Source: Ariolimax columbianus
Lineage: Eukaryota > Mollusca > Gastropoda > Stylommatophora > Arionidae
Length of the DNA stretch: 64,000 bases
NCBI GenBank assembly: GCA_036924085.1
Contig: JAVGWX010000004.1
Coordinates: forward strand, 15,276,454 to 15,340,453
Direction: 5' to 3'
The position numbers and the translations under genes were made by a program. The notes below the pieces were generated by a model. The model was not told where the DNA came from. It ran no database searches and saw only the letters and a program-made list of their open reading frames with translations. Position 1 is the stretch's first letter. Each line of letters begins with the position of its first letter. Positions 20,738 to 31,481 of the stretch are shown here, one piece after another.

Positions 20738-23661
20738 CGTCTTTATACTGGTTTAGAAGACCCTGCAGAGTCTGTATACAACCAGTTACATTTACATCAC
20801 CTTGTTCTAAAAGCTATGCCCATCCAGTTTATTCTTAAATGCATTAACTGTCCCTGCCTCCACTACCTCCCCTGGCAATGCATTCCAAGCAGACACCACT
20901 CTCTGACTAAAAAAATATTTCCTAATATCTAACCTGGACCTCTCTTTAGTCAGCTTGTAGCTATGCCCTCGTGTTATTGTAGGTGGCTATATTTAAAAAA
21001 AACTTGTTATAGTCTAATTTATCGATTCCTCTGATCATCTTATAAACCTGTATTAAGTCACCACGAATTCTTCTCTCTTCGAGACACTGTAGGCCGGTTT
21101 TTCTGAGTCGTTCCTCATAACTGTAATTCTGGAATCCCACTATCATCTTTGTCGCTCTTTTTTGTATTCTTTCTAGCATGTTTATGTCCCCTCTATGATA
21201 AGGACTCCACACCTGTACACAGTACTCCAATCTAGGTCTAACTAAAGCTTTATACAGTTTAACGATCACTTCCTTGCTCCTATGTTTAATATTTCTTTTT
21301 ATCATACCTAACATTGCATTTGCCTTTTTCACTGCTACCTTAACTTGCTCACTCACCTTTCCTGTATGATCTATTAAAACCCCTAGGTCCCTTTCCTTAT
21401 CTATCTTTCTAATATTGTTTTCTCCCATTCTGTAATTATGTTCCATATTGGATCTACCCATGTGGATGACTGTACATTTATCTACATTAAACTTCATTTG
21501 CCAGCTTACAGACCATTCTCGAATTTTATCTAAATCCGACATCAATATATCCATTTCCGCTTTAGATGAGACACTACTGCATAGTTTTGTGTCATCAGCA
21601 AATTTTGCAATCATGGATCTCATATCAATGTCCAAATCATTTATATATATCAAGAACAAAATTGGTCCCAAAACCGAGCCCTGTGGCACACCACTTTTCA
21701 CTTCACTCCACTCAGAGTACTCCTTATGTATGCCCACCCTCTGCCTTCTTCCCGTTAACCAATTTTCAATCCATTTGGCAACTTCCCCACCTATTCCATG
21801 TGATTTTAACTTTCGAAATAATCTTTGATGAGGTACTCTATCAAAGGCCTTTGCAAAGTCTAGATAAATAAAATCCACTGGCTCCCCTTTATCTATGATT
21901 TTAGTAACCTTCTCCATGAATTCTAATAGATTTGTTAAGCATGATCTCCCTCTAGTAAACCCATGCTGACTATTTCTAATTAGATTAAATTTTTATAAAT
22001 GCATTACAATGTTTTCTTTGATTATTGACTCTAACAATTTACAGACTATGCTCGTTAAACTCACCGGTCTATAATTTGCCGGATCTGATTTTTTGCCTTT
22101 TTTGAATAAGGGGATCACTCCTGCATCTTTCCAATCCCGTGGAACAATCCCTTTTGTAAGTGATTGAGAACATAATATAGCCAATTAGATTAAATTTTTA
22201 TAAATGCATTACAATGTTTTCTTTGATTATTGACTCTAACAATTTACAGACTATGCTCGTTAAACTCACCGGTCTATAATTTGCCGGATCTGATTTTTTG
22301 CCTTTTTTGAATAAGGGGATCACTCCTGCATCTTTCCAATCCCGTGGAACAATCCCTTTTGTAAGTGATTGAGAACATAATATAGCCAATGGTTTTGCTA
22401 GTTGGTCTCTAATTTCATACAGCAATTTTGGGTGAATACCATCTTGACCTGGACATTTATTCACTTTCAACCCCTCCAATTTTTTTAAAACCATTTCCTC
22501 TGTAATACAGATTGATCTTAATCCCGCTGTATCCATGTCTCTTTGAAACATATCTATAGGCTCTGGGATCTCGGAGCAGTCCTCCTTTGTGAAGACTGTG
22601 CCAAAGTACTGATTGAGCAGATTAGCAGCCTCCCTATTCTCACTTATTATTTTCCCTGTACTGTCTATGAGAGGGCCTACTTTGTCTTTCGTTCTTTTTT
22701 TATTTCTAACATAAGAAAAGACGCTTTTACTGTTTTTTCTTAATCCTCTGAGCAAGTTTTTTTTCAAAGTCTATTTTTGCTGTTTTATTCGCTTTCTGAG
22801 ATATGTTCTGCTTGTCCAAATATTTTACATATGTTTCTTTTGATTTACCTGCCTCTATATATTTTTTCCATGCTTTATTTTTTGCTCTTCTACATTTCAC
22901 TACAAATCTAGTTATCCCCTTTTTACGCTTGGGGTTTACCTCCCTACATGGAACACATTCCTCTTTTAGCGTTTCTAGAACTGTTTTAAGACTTTCCCAC
23001 TCCTGTTCAACATCTGTTCCTACAACAATATCTTTCCAGATTATGTGGTTCGCTGCCTCTTTCATCCTCTTAACATTTGCCTTAGAGTAGTGGTATGTTC
23101 GCGTGTTTATGTTTACTTCTTTCCCTGCAATAAGATCCCAACGGATGATTTGATGGTCACTTGAGCCAAACAGTTCCCCAACGGTAATGTTTTCAATCAT
23201 ATTTTCCTCTGTTGTAAAAACTACGTCGAGTATGTTTTTGCCTCTGGTGGCTGCTTCTACATGTTGAATTAAAAAATTGTCAGTTATGCACTTAACAAAA
23301 GGTTTTGACTCTACAAGTGCTTCTGCCATATCCCATTTTATTTCTGGACAGTTGAAATCTTCTATTAATAATAATTTCTCTTTACTTGCCTTTGCTATGC
23401 TACTAATCAGCTCCTTATCTTCCTCTTTTTGACTTGATGGACATCTATAGCACACTCCAATCACTGTTTTTTCACCATCACTTTCTATTTCTCCCCATAC
23501 ACTTTCATTTTTGTTACCACATGATAAATAATCTTTGATCGTTATATTAACAGAATTTATACAGTATAATAAAACGCCACCTCCCTTAGTCTTGTCTCCA
23601 ATTATCCTATCTTTCCTTAACATTGTATATCCCTCAATTTCAAATTCACTATCTTGAGACT
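20738..23661 (-). pseudogene. CR1-like LINE (inner element), nearly full ORF2 but broken
   Basis: Minus-strand LINE with endonuclease, RT and C-terminal region. Endonuclease from about 23655 (GGGVLLYCINSVNI, VIGVCYRCPSS, and EDFNCPEIKWD where the usual GDFN has E for G; GSSDHQIIRWD). RT: DWKDAGVIPLFKKG, NYRPVSLTSIVCK, DFIYLDFAKAFDRVPH, SGVPQGSVLGPILFLIYIND and catalytic FADDTKL. C-terminal wording (RRLEYCVQVWSP-type, then [13 protein letters not shown]) runs to the 3' UTR at the left. Defects: a stop just after IVMHL (22198), a 205-bp tandem duplication that shifts frame, and a frameshift near 20961. It is 5'-truncated inside the endonuclease and lies in the RNase H of the middle LINE. Confidence 0.88.
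21978..22387. repeat. 205-bp direct tandem duplication inside the CR1-like ORF
   Basis: 21978-22182 and 22183-22387 read as identical by eye. The duplicate covers codons around motif NYRPVSLTS to IVMHL. 205 is not a multiple of three, so it disrupts the frame. AAT occurs at all three borders, consistent with slippage, unequal exchange or an assembly duplication. Confidence 0.9.
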
Positions 23662-24381
23662 ATGTACCAACAGTTTGACTTGGGCGAATTGTTGCCGATG
23701 GACTTTGTAATTGTTAGAGACTCCATGTCGGTTCTGGAGGCGCTGAAAAACACCCCATACAAAGAATGGGAGATATTCTTGGCGGGGAGGGCGATCAACA
23801 ACATTATCACTGCCCACGGGATGAACGTCACCTTGCAATTGCTCTTTGGACATAGTGGGCTGCTAGGGAACGAAATGGCATCCAGAATAGCAAAAACAGG
23901 AGCCTCGAAACAACAATTGGATAGACCCTGCAATAACAAAACAGTAAAACGAATTATTTAGAATAATATCCAGAAAATCTGGATGAGCAGGTGGGCGACG
24001 AGAACAACAGGTCGCAGTGTATTTAGCAAAATGTCACAGCCAAAAAGTAACGATGACATGAATAAACAACCTAGAAGGCATCAAAGTCTCATTTTTCAGT
24101 TCCGAATAGGACATACTAGAGTCAATAGCCACTTGATCCGCATCAATCCCCAGCACCTGCCCTTGTGCAAACATTGCTCTCATCCTGATGAAACAGTTCG
24201 ACACCTCATTGGATGCAAAGAGCTTGCGGACATGAGGAAAAGATTATATCAAGCACTGCGGGCAATTGCCAACACACTGTACGTAGCTGTTAAACAACTG
24301 AAGAAGATCTGTGTCTATATAAGAATGGCACTGGGCTGCCAAGAGCAGGCTTGCTTAGCAGCTATGGGATAACAACAACAA
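23662..24381 (+). pseudogene. RNase H-bearing LINE, right half
   Basis: Continues the protein broken at 20737: YQQFDLGELLPMDFVIVRDS (third catalytic block, RDS for the usual TDS), SVLEALKN, LLFGHSGLLGNEMASRIAK (final block: E-M-A-S where the catalytic Asp is expected), then a stop at 23959. Then HQSLIFQFRIGHTRVNSHLI and a Cys/His end, CKHCSHPDETVRHLIGC. The element ends in (AAC)4 at 24371-24381, immediately followed by the right 64-bp duplicate. It is disabled. Confidence 0.8.
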
Positions 24382-25165
24382 CATCTTCCTCTTCCGCTAC
24401 GGATTCCATGTCAGGGCCTGTCTGGCCATGTTTGATGCAGATTTCTGCAGCGTGTGTTCTATCCAACCGTATTTCCGCGTTTATCTGCTGATCCACTAGA
24501 TGTTGTTGGCTCCTTTTCCACAAGTCTTAATTACTCACCATGTTTTACAAGCCTTTATCCATTATCCGCCGGAAACAGTTATTGACGAACGACTGGAGTT
24601 TCCTCTGTATTGCCTTTGTCCTACAGGTGTCAGTTCAGTACAGGAGCACTGACTTGACTTTGGAAATAAACAATCTTAACTTGGTATTCATCTTCATTTC
24701 TCTAGATTTCCATATATTATTCTGTAGCAGGAATTTTGTCTTTGCTTTTTCAATTCTAGCGCCTACATCTGCACCTGTGCTCCCTGAGGTGTCAATGAAG
24801 CTGCCCAAATATGTGTTGGTGCCCACCTCTTCCACTGCCTCACTTCCAAGAATGTCTGGCTCTTTGTTTAAGGTGTTGATTTTAAACATATTGGTTTTCT
24901 TTATATTAGTATTTAGTCCCAGTTTGGCTGAATATACCCTTAGCTCATTTAGTTTTTCTTGTATTTGGAAATGGCTGGGTGAAAGCAGTACCAACCCGTC
25001 TGCATAGTCCAGATCCTCTAACTGTGACCACATTGACCATTGTATTCTGGTTATCTTACATAAGGTTGGCATGTTCATAATTCAGCCTATCACTTTCAGG
25101 AACAAGAGTGATAATAATAGACATCCATGTCTCCCTTCCGTTTGTACTTCAAAACTGTCTGTCAG
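24382..25165 (-). pseudogene. RTE-like LINE, RT part (outer element of nest)
   Basis: Minus strand: a GRHGCLLLSLLFLKVIG stretch near 25150-25090 (RT block 4), LEDLDYADGLVLLS near 25010 (the YADD box reads YADG), NELRVYSAKLGLNTNIKKT, EVGTNTYLGSFIDTSG, RIEKAKTKFLLQNNIWKSRE and RLFISKVKSVLLY. After that it is interrupted at the 64-bp duplication and continues at 20413 downwards. The lost second Asp means no active polymerase. Confidence 0.8.
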
Positions 25166-25336
25166 TACTTCTTCACTTTGAGTATATAGAGTATTTATTA
25201 GTCTGTGTGTGTCTTCCGCGATTTTGTCAGTCTATGAAACTATTGGATCTGTTTGACAGAAGTAGTGCTAATGTAACAGTATCCAGTATCTCAATTGATC
25301 TATACCTACCATTCTCAAACTATCAGAACAGGATAT

Positions 25337-25622
25337 ACGAATCAAGATACAATAAGGCGAGGCTGTAGCGGTTCTGTGGATGTGTATAATGGGAAAAAAA
25401 CATGAAAAAAAACTAGTAAAAGTTGATTAAGGTTGAGCTTAATCAAAATTTAAAAATGGGTATGGTCAGATACCGCACTATTGGTCGTAACGTAGGTTTT
25501 GTTTGTGTTCTCGTCTCGGTGCGGTATCTGACCATACCCATTTTTAAATTTTGATTTAGCTCAACCTTAATCAACTTTTACTAGTTTTTTTTCATGTTTA
25601 TTCCCACGAATCAAGATACAAT
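25337..25622. repeat. Near-perfect palindrome (78-bp arms, 40-bp loop) with flanking 17-bp repeats
   Basis: The left arm 25401-25478 and right arm 25519-25596 are reverse complements with one mismatch; the loop is 25479-25518. ACGAATCAAGATACAAT occurs at 25337-25353 and 25606-25622, so the whole structure looks like an insertion with target duplication or a fold-back rearrangement. There is no ORF. A one-arm relative lies at 8846-8935. Confidence 0.92.
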
Positions 25623-26089
25623 CGAGGCGTCCTATCCTCTTGAGACGTCACTGAATTCCCCCATCTTCAGTCTCTTACCTGTCAGCTGATGTTCGCACTT
25701 TTTTCGTCCGATTTTTCATAGAAATTATATCAACTTAAACGTAAAACCAATCAAATGACCTTTATTCGATTTTTCTTGAAATAGTTATTTTTTGCTTTTT
25801 TCATGTTACTTGATTGTAAAATAGCTGAAATGTTCCGACTGTGGGCATGGTGAGCTCATACGAGTTTCTGCTTTTGAAGTTTTGTCTTTCAAAAGAGAAG
25901 AGCAATTTGCTGGTGGTAAAATGAAGAAAAACATAATTCTTTTGACAGAGTTCCCCAACCTTCAGTCACAAGGGGAAAGAACTTAGTTCTCTTAGTTGTC
26001 AGACTATTTATACACTTCTCATCGCTGCTTCTAAATGGACATAGCTGTAAAAGATAAATAAATAAACAGTCAGACAAGATCCATCGTTT
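25623..26089. other. Unassigned sequence
   Basis: A 72-codon minus frame (25889-26107) has no recognised motif. Confidence 0.4.
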
Positions 26090-26640
26090 TAAATTATAGC
26101 TAGGCATTCATATAGGCTCGTAACATTGCTATAAATCATAGCTAGGCATTCAGATAGGCTCGAAACATTGCTATAAATTATAACTAGGAAGTCAAACAAG
26201 AGGCAGAGTTATAAATCATAACCAGACCTTCAGACACGAGGAATAATTATAAATAATAACTAGAAAGATAAACACGAGGCATAGTTATTAATCATAACTG
26301 GACAGACACAATATTTATAGCTATAAATCATAACTTGGCTGACAGGCAGATTTGAGGAACAGCTACATATTCATAACTAGACAGACAGAGAGACAGACAC
26401 ACAAGAGACATCGTTATAAATTATATATTGACAGACAGACAATCAAGAAGCACATTTATACATCAGAATCGGACCAACTGATAGACTTAACACATATATT
26501 AATCTGATACAGGAGAGAGAGAGAGAGAGAGAGAGAGACATAAAGAGAGAGTGCATGATAAGAGAGGTGTAAAGCAACTATGAAAGAGCAGATGAGACAA
26601 TCAGAACAAATGAAGGTGTGGCTGAGTAAGTTAAGGATTA
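26090..26640. repeat. Degenerate ATAAATCATAACTAGACAGAC satellite with GA runs
   Basis: Irregular units of about 45-60 bp built on GCTATAAATCATAACTAG plus a CAGACA-rich stretch. The same repeat continues at 28340-28418 and 35418-35540. A (GA)n run lies at 26514-26538. Confidence 0.75.
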
Positions 26641-26647
26641 GAAGATT

Positions 26648-26689
<42 letters not shown>

Positions 26690-26735
26690 GAAAGAGAGAG
26701 ATAGACAGAACGAGACAGAGAGAAACAAAGGGATA
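26641..26735. repeat. (GA)n microsatellite
   Basis: GA-rich tract with AAAGAG interruptions. Confidence 0.9.
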
Positions 26736-27225
26736 TAGTGACAGATGACGCACAATATTGTAGTTTCGGTGTTGTTGTGGTTTTTTTTAATCGTATGCCC
26801 AATTTTTTTCTTTCATTTATAGTTTCAAGCAAAGTTAAATTATCTTTTTATTTGCTTCATTCACATCTTTGTATCCCGTAACAAGAGTTTTTTAAGGGTA
26901 TGTCGCTTGCCTAAAGTGCATAATTTTATCTTCTGCAATTATAATTCATCACGTAGCCTTACGGCTTAAAAAGAGGCAAAAGGCCTATTCTGTGATTAGC
27001 TCCCTTGAAGAGATTTACACCAAAGGATTCATACGTTCAATCAGTGGTGATTTGTGCGGCCATTTACTTGACACAATGGAGAAGGATTTCAGCTTTACTA
27101 ACAGTTCACTTCACTTGCTTTACAGTATGCTCGGTAGGGTGCGTTAGTCGTAGTCTGTTCTCCCTATGCATGACCATAATATTTAAGTAGAGTAACATGT
27201 GATGATAGCAGAACGATATGTAATT
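26736..27225. other. Unassigned AT-rich sequence
   Basis: No feature recognised. Confidence 0.4.
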
Positions 27226-27455
27226 TGGGGTATAGGAAGTTCTCGATCTGTCATTAAGTCGTGTGATCCGTGAGGTCCACCTGAAGGATTTATAGAACTG
27301 ATGAATAAAGGTAGCTTACCCATGAAGTCGCCAAACACTATACAGACTAGGTTTTCATTTTACTTCCTGAAAAAAAAACAACACCGAATGTCTTACCGAT
27401 GTTTTGAACGCAGCCCCCGTGGTAAGAGAACCGATATCCATACCACTCGGCCAGC
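27226..27455 (-). mobile_element. tRNA-like SINE (SINE-3), copy 1
   Basis: About 215 bp are shared with 36259-36493 at high identity. On the minus strand it opens with a perfect A-box pattern, TGGCCGAGTGGTATGG, near 27450 and a weak B-box-like GCGTTCAAAAC about 45 bp later. The left end (its 3' end) starts at GGGGTATAGGAAGTTCTCG. It has no ORF. Confidence 0.7.
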
Positions 27456-27553
27456 CTCTCCTCAATTTGCTTTGCTAATTCTTTGCCTGATTTTGCTCGC
27501 TGGTTGAATTAAAAAACTTCGTCAGTCGAATGCTGCTTAAAAATAATGGTATT

Positions 27554-27893
<340 letters not shown>

Positions 27894-28220
27894 TCATCAT
27901 GTAGCATGTCCTTTGTAGAACGTCGCTTCCATTACAGTCTGTTTGACAGAAACTCGTTCCCTTGCCAAAACTCCAGCCTCCGCCACAGTCATACCCAGGC
28001 ATTCCTGGATATCTTGGTGCCATCGTCTTCTTGGTCTATCCCTTCCTCTTTTGCCTGGCACCATACCTTCCATCACTGTTCTCTCAAGGCCGTTGTGTCT
28101 CTTGATGTGACCAAAGTATTTGCATTTTCTATCCAAAATGGAATTGATAAACCAGTTCTCCTCAATGCTCAACTCTTGCCGAATGTCTACATGTTTTTTT
28201 CTCTGTCCAGGGTATTATAA
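27894..28220 (-). pseudogene. LINE ORF2 C-terminal fragment
   Basis: The minus-strand open frame 28172-27897 reads ILDRKCKYFGHIKRHNGLER, MVPGKRGRDRPRRRWHQDI, ECLGMTVAEAGVLARERVSV and a KGHAT end: the canonical C-terminal region of an RTE/Jockey-type LINE ORF2, uninterrupted for about 90 codons. The left end carries a (GAT)n-type tail (ATCATC on plus). No RT domain is present, so it is a 5'-truncated insertion. Confidence 0.8.
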
Positions 28221-28282
28221 GGATCTTTCTATAACATTTTGACTCGAAGGATTCGATTTATTGTCTAGAAGTTTTGGTACCC

Positions 28283-28285
<3 letters not shown>

Positions 28286-28338
<53 letters not shown>
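28286..28338. repeat. (CT)n microsatellite
   Basis: About 50 bp of CT repeats. Confidence 0.95.
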
Positions 28339-28339
28339 T

Positions 28340-28418
28340 CATATTTACATATATATCGTAACTAGACAGATATACACGGTCATATCTAAAAATTATAACT
28401 AGTCATACAGACAGACAT
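28340..28418. repeat. Degenerate AACTAGACAGAC satellite, left flank of rDNA-LINE insertion
   Basis: Same repeat as 26090-26640. Its last 14 bases, ATACAGACAGACAT (28405-28418), recur at 35418-35431 immediately after the LINE's (GAA)n tail. Confidence 0.75.
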
Positions 28419-29049
28419 CTGGGGTAGTTGTCTTGCCGCAGCGACTCAATTTCAACCAGTGTTCGTAAAGCGATCTCAGTCCCGCCAGGCGGAGCGATAG
28501 CGCGGGCTTGCGGAAAACGCTCGCCTGCCTTTCCCCGTAGAGCGAATTGGGTGCGGTTTGTTGCAGCGGCTCCTCCACCGAGGTGCGCTGGTCTGGTCCG
28601 TATCAGGAAACGTGGTCCGTCCGTGGTGATTTATCTAAGGCTTATAGCAGAGCTCGACAGTACGTCTCGCTGGTGGTCCGACTCTCGCAAAGAGCTTGTG
28701 ACCGGCAAATGGAAAGCAGGAATCGTTGCCTCGAGGCCCTGCGTTCTCCTACGGAGAATGGCAGGCAGACAGGCCAAATTGTCTCTAGTCCCAGTGAAAT
28801 TCATCGCCGAGGTCGTTGGGATCCGTTCTGCACAGAGCGCTGCCATCCCTCCTCGAGCGAGCCCGGTCGGTCGGTCGTCTGGTGCGTGTGGGAGGCCCCT
28901 GTCAGGCGGTCCTAGGTCGACGGAGTGAGGGACGGGTGGAACAAACCGTCCGTCCCGTCAGTCGGTCCCTGCGGCCGTCGTCCCAGCGAGGCTTTTTACA
29001 CACCCTTCCTCCGCCGACCGGTGTGTGCTGTACGTACGTCTCCGACAGA
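28419..29049 (+). other. Probable rDNA 5' external transcribed spacer segment
   Basis: 631 bp, clearly more GC-rich than the flanks, directly continuous with the 5' end of the 18S sequence. I infer 5' ETS from that position; I cannot confirm it without the organism's rDNA unit. It starts exactly at the base after the candidate target duplication, so its first base may correspond to a transcription start. The open frames in it (28428-28928, 28547-28915) have no protein motif and are attributed to low stop density in GC-rich DNA. Confidence 0.6.
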
Positions 29050-29791
29050 TATCTGGTTGATCCTGCCAGTAGTCATATGCTTGTCTCAAAGATTAAGCCA
29101 TGCATGTCTAAGTTCACACTGTCTCACGGTGAAACCGCGAATGGCTCATTAAATCAGTCGAGGTTCCTTAGATGACACGATCCTACTTGGATAACTGTGG
29201 CAATTCTAGAGCTAATACATGCTTACCAAGCTCCGACCCTCGCGGAAAGAGCGCTTTTATTAGTTCAAAACCAATCGTCGTTTCCCCTCGCGGGGTTGCG
29301 GCGTCCCCACTGGTGACTCTGGATAACTTTGTGCTGATCGCATGGCCTCATGTGCCGGCGACGCATCTTTCAAATGTCTGCCCTATCAAATGTCGATGGT
29401 ACGTGACATGCCTACCATGTTTGTAACGGGTAACGGGGAATCAGGGTTCGATTCCGGAGAGGGAGCATGAGAAACGGCTACCACATCCAAGGAAGGCAGC
29501 AGGCGCGCAACTTACCCACTCCCGGCACGGGGAGGTAGTGACGAAAAATAACAATACGGGACTCTTTCGAGGCCCCGTAATTGGAATGAGTACACTTTAA
29601 ACCCTTTAACGAGGATCTATTGGAGGGCAAGTCTGGTGCCAGCAGCCGCGGTAATCCCAGCTCCAATAGCGTATATTAAAGTTGTTGCAGTTAAAAAGCT
29701 CGTAGTTGGATCTCAGGCGCAGGTGGGCGGTCCGGCTCGCGCCGGTTCACTGCCCGTTGTCTCCTGCCCTACCGTCTGCCGGCTCTCTCCC
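29050..29791 (+). rRNA. 18S rRNA, 5' portion (partial gene)
   Basis: Starts at the universal 18S 5' end (ATCTGGTTGATCCTGCCAGT) and proceeds colinearly through AAGCCATGCATGTCTAAGT, GAATGGCTCATTAAATCAG, GGTAACGGGGAATCAGGGTT, GTGCCAGCAGCCGCGGTAAT and AAAAAGCTCGTAGTTGGATC into the V4 region. It stops at GGCTCTCTCCC near 29791. Conserved positions look intact, so this part is young or conserved. As a gene it is incomplete and would not give a functional 18S. Confidence 0.95.
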
Positions 29792-29842
29792 ACAAGTGTT
29801 TGGGTTCCGGGGGAAGTATGGTTGCAAAGCTGAAACTTAAAA

Positions 29843-29877
<35 letters not shown>

Positions 29878-29901
29878 GCGGCTTAATTTGACTCAACACG
29901 G
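29792..29901 (+). rRNA. 18S rRNA, internal segment after a deletion
   Basis: Sequence resumes with GTTTGGGTTCCGGGGGAAGT, GGTTGCAAAGCTGAAACTTA, ATTGACGGAAGGGCACCACC and GGCTTAATTTGACTCAACAC, then leaves 18S at about 29901. Relative to a standard 18S, several hundred bases between V4 and this block are missing, and so is everything 3' of it. The last 59 bases are the block that recurs at 30038 and 30219. Confidence 0.92.
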
Positions 29902-30540
29902 CCAACACTGAAATGATTGACATGCCGAGACCACTCTTCTGGGTCTAATATGGAACTGGTGCTGGATTTAGACCCTCAGAAATCTGGGGCTATGCCCCCT
30001 GTGGCCCGGTTTGGTCTGCATCCAGTGTTCTGAAAAAGGAACTGATGGAAGAGCACTATCAGGAGTGGAGCCTGAGGCTTAAATTAACTTAACACGCCAA
30101 TACTGCAGAATGACTATCAAAAAGTACACCTTCGTGGGGTCTAATAGAGAACATGTGCTGGAATTAGACCCTCGAAAATCTGGGGCTACCCCCTAAGAAA
30201 CTTGATTGTCTCGCTAAGGGAATTGACGGAAGGGCACCACCAGGTGTGGAACCTGCGGCTTAACTTGACTGAACACGCCAATACTGTAGAACAACTGACA
30301 AATCGAGAGCACTGCCGTTTGGGTCTAATAATGAACGTACGCTGGTATTAGACTCACGGATGACAAGTCAGCTCTCAAACACTGAAATGAAAGAACGCTA
30401 CGGAAATCGTGTTTAACTCCGCAGAAACCGCAGATTTCAAATACCTGGTCATTGACAAACAAAAGCCCTCAATAAATTCGTCTGACCAAATAGTGAACGG
30501 GTGCTGGAAATAGATCATCTGAAGACAGGTCAGTTTTACC
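29843..30540 (+). repeat. Tandem ~180-195-bp units, each with an 18S-derived 59-mer
   Basis: 18S-type 59-bp blocks occur at 29843-29901, 30038-30096 (about nine differences) and 30219-30277 (about four). Each is followed by a shared non-rRNA segment (CCAATACTG..., a GGGTCTAATA..GAAC..GTGCTGG block, AATCTGGGGCTA). Further decayed units without the 18S part lie at about 30320-30370 and 30484-30530. They form the transition from 18S to the LINE 5' region. Confidence 0.85.
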
Positions 30541-31481
30541 CTACAAATGACAGGGCGCTGCTACGGAAAACCAGCTCAAATCGAGAGTAGCCGCAGACAC
30601 TTTGGTTCACGTACCAGGCTGATAAGCCAAGGGCGCGAGGCTACCATGTGGGAGATTACGGCCGAACCCTTGTAAGCCGCAATCCCACCCAAAATCTCAG
30701 CACCACTGCAATGGGAGGCTCCTACATGCTCGGGACCTGGGGCTTGCGCCCCAGCCCTATCAGGTAGAGCCACAGTAAGAGGTCCTTGCCGTCCGCCAAT
30801 CAAAGCGGGCGGACAACTGCTTGATACTCACCTTATAGGGCGATTGGGTGCGAAACCACCAACCAAAGACTTAGTACCTGGTCGGGGTGTCGAAAACAGT
30901 AGAGCAGCCACCTCACTGTGAACTGTCAAGACTCAACCACTGACCATGAGAGTTGTCCGCACACCAGGCGAACAACATCTCTGTGACATTACCAGGCTTG
31001 TCCTCTGGCTAAATGCACACCGGCTACGATATCTACCTCTGTACGCTATCAGCCATAAAACTATCATGCTGGACGCAGAAGAGATGCAGACCAGCGGACA
31101 TTGCACACCTGCCCCACTGTGTCAACACCCCAGGTGGCGGGGAATGCCAGGCGTACCATCCCTGCATAGAAGCCAAGAAAATAAAAGGAAAAAGAGATAC
31201 CCCACTCACATGCAAATGCTACGTTTCTGGCAGGACGTGACGATCCTGGGATACAGACACACTGGACTGCCTCTCTTCCGGGTAAACCAGTCCATCTCAT
31301 ATATCATCTCACATATTATCATTGCACCCTATAGACACGAGTAGTGAAGACTCGATAGTCTAGTAAGAGAACTTCCATAAGAGAGACAACTCTGATCATA
31401 AACAACTGCTGCCTTGCAGATAGGCTGGGGACAGCCAAAGGCTAAGGAGGGCATCCCTACAGAAACGCCTGTTGAAATCGG
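30541..31481 (+). other. LINE 5' region with possible ORF1 remnant
   Basis: About 940 bp between the 18S-derived units and the LINE ORF. A frame at 31013-31240 carries a Cys/His-rich piece (HCVNTPGGGECQAYHPCIEA followed by KKIKGKR) that recalls a degenerate CCHC knuckle from an I-type LINE ORF1, but the Cys spacing is not canonical. 31400-31481 shares blocks with SINE-2 (GGCTAAGGAG, TGTTGAAATCGGATG). Confidence 0.4.

Noticed and set aside
28428..29175. 166-, 122- and 119-codon frames
   Set aside because: They overlie ETS-like and 18S sequence in GC-rich DNA; no protein motif.
29050..29901. Functional 18S gene
   Set aside because: A large internal part and the whole 3' part are missing, and LINE sequence follows.
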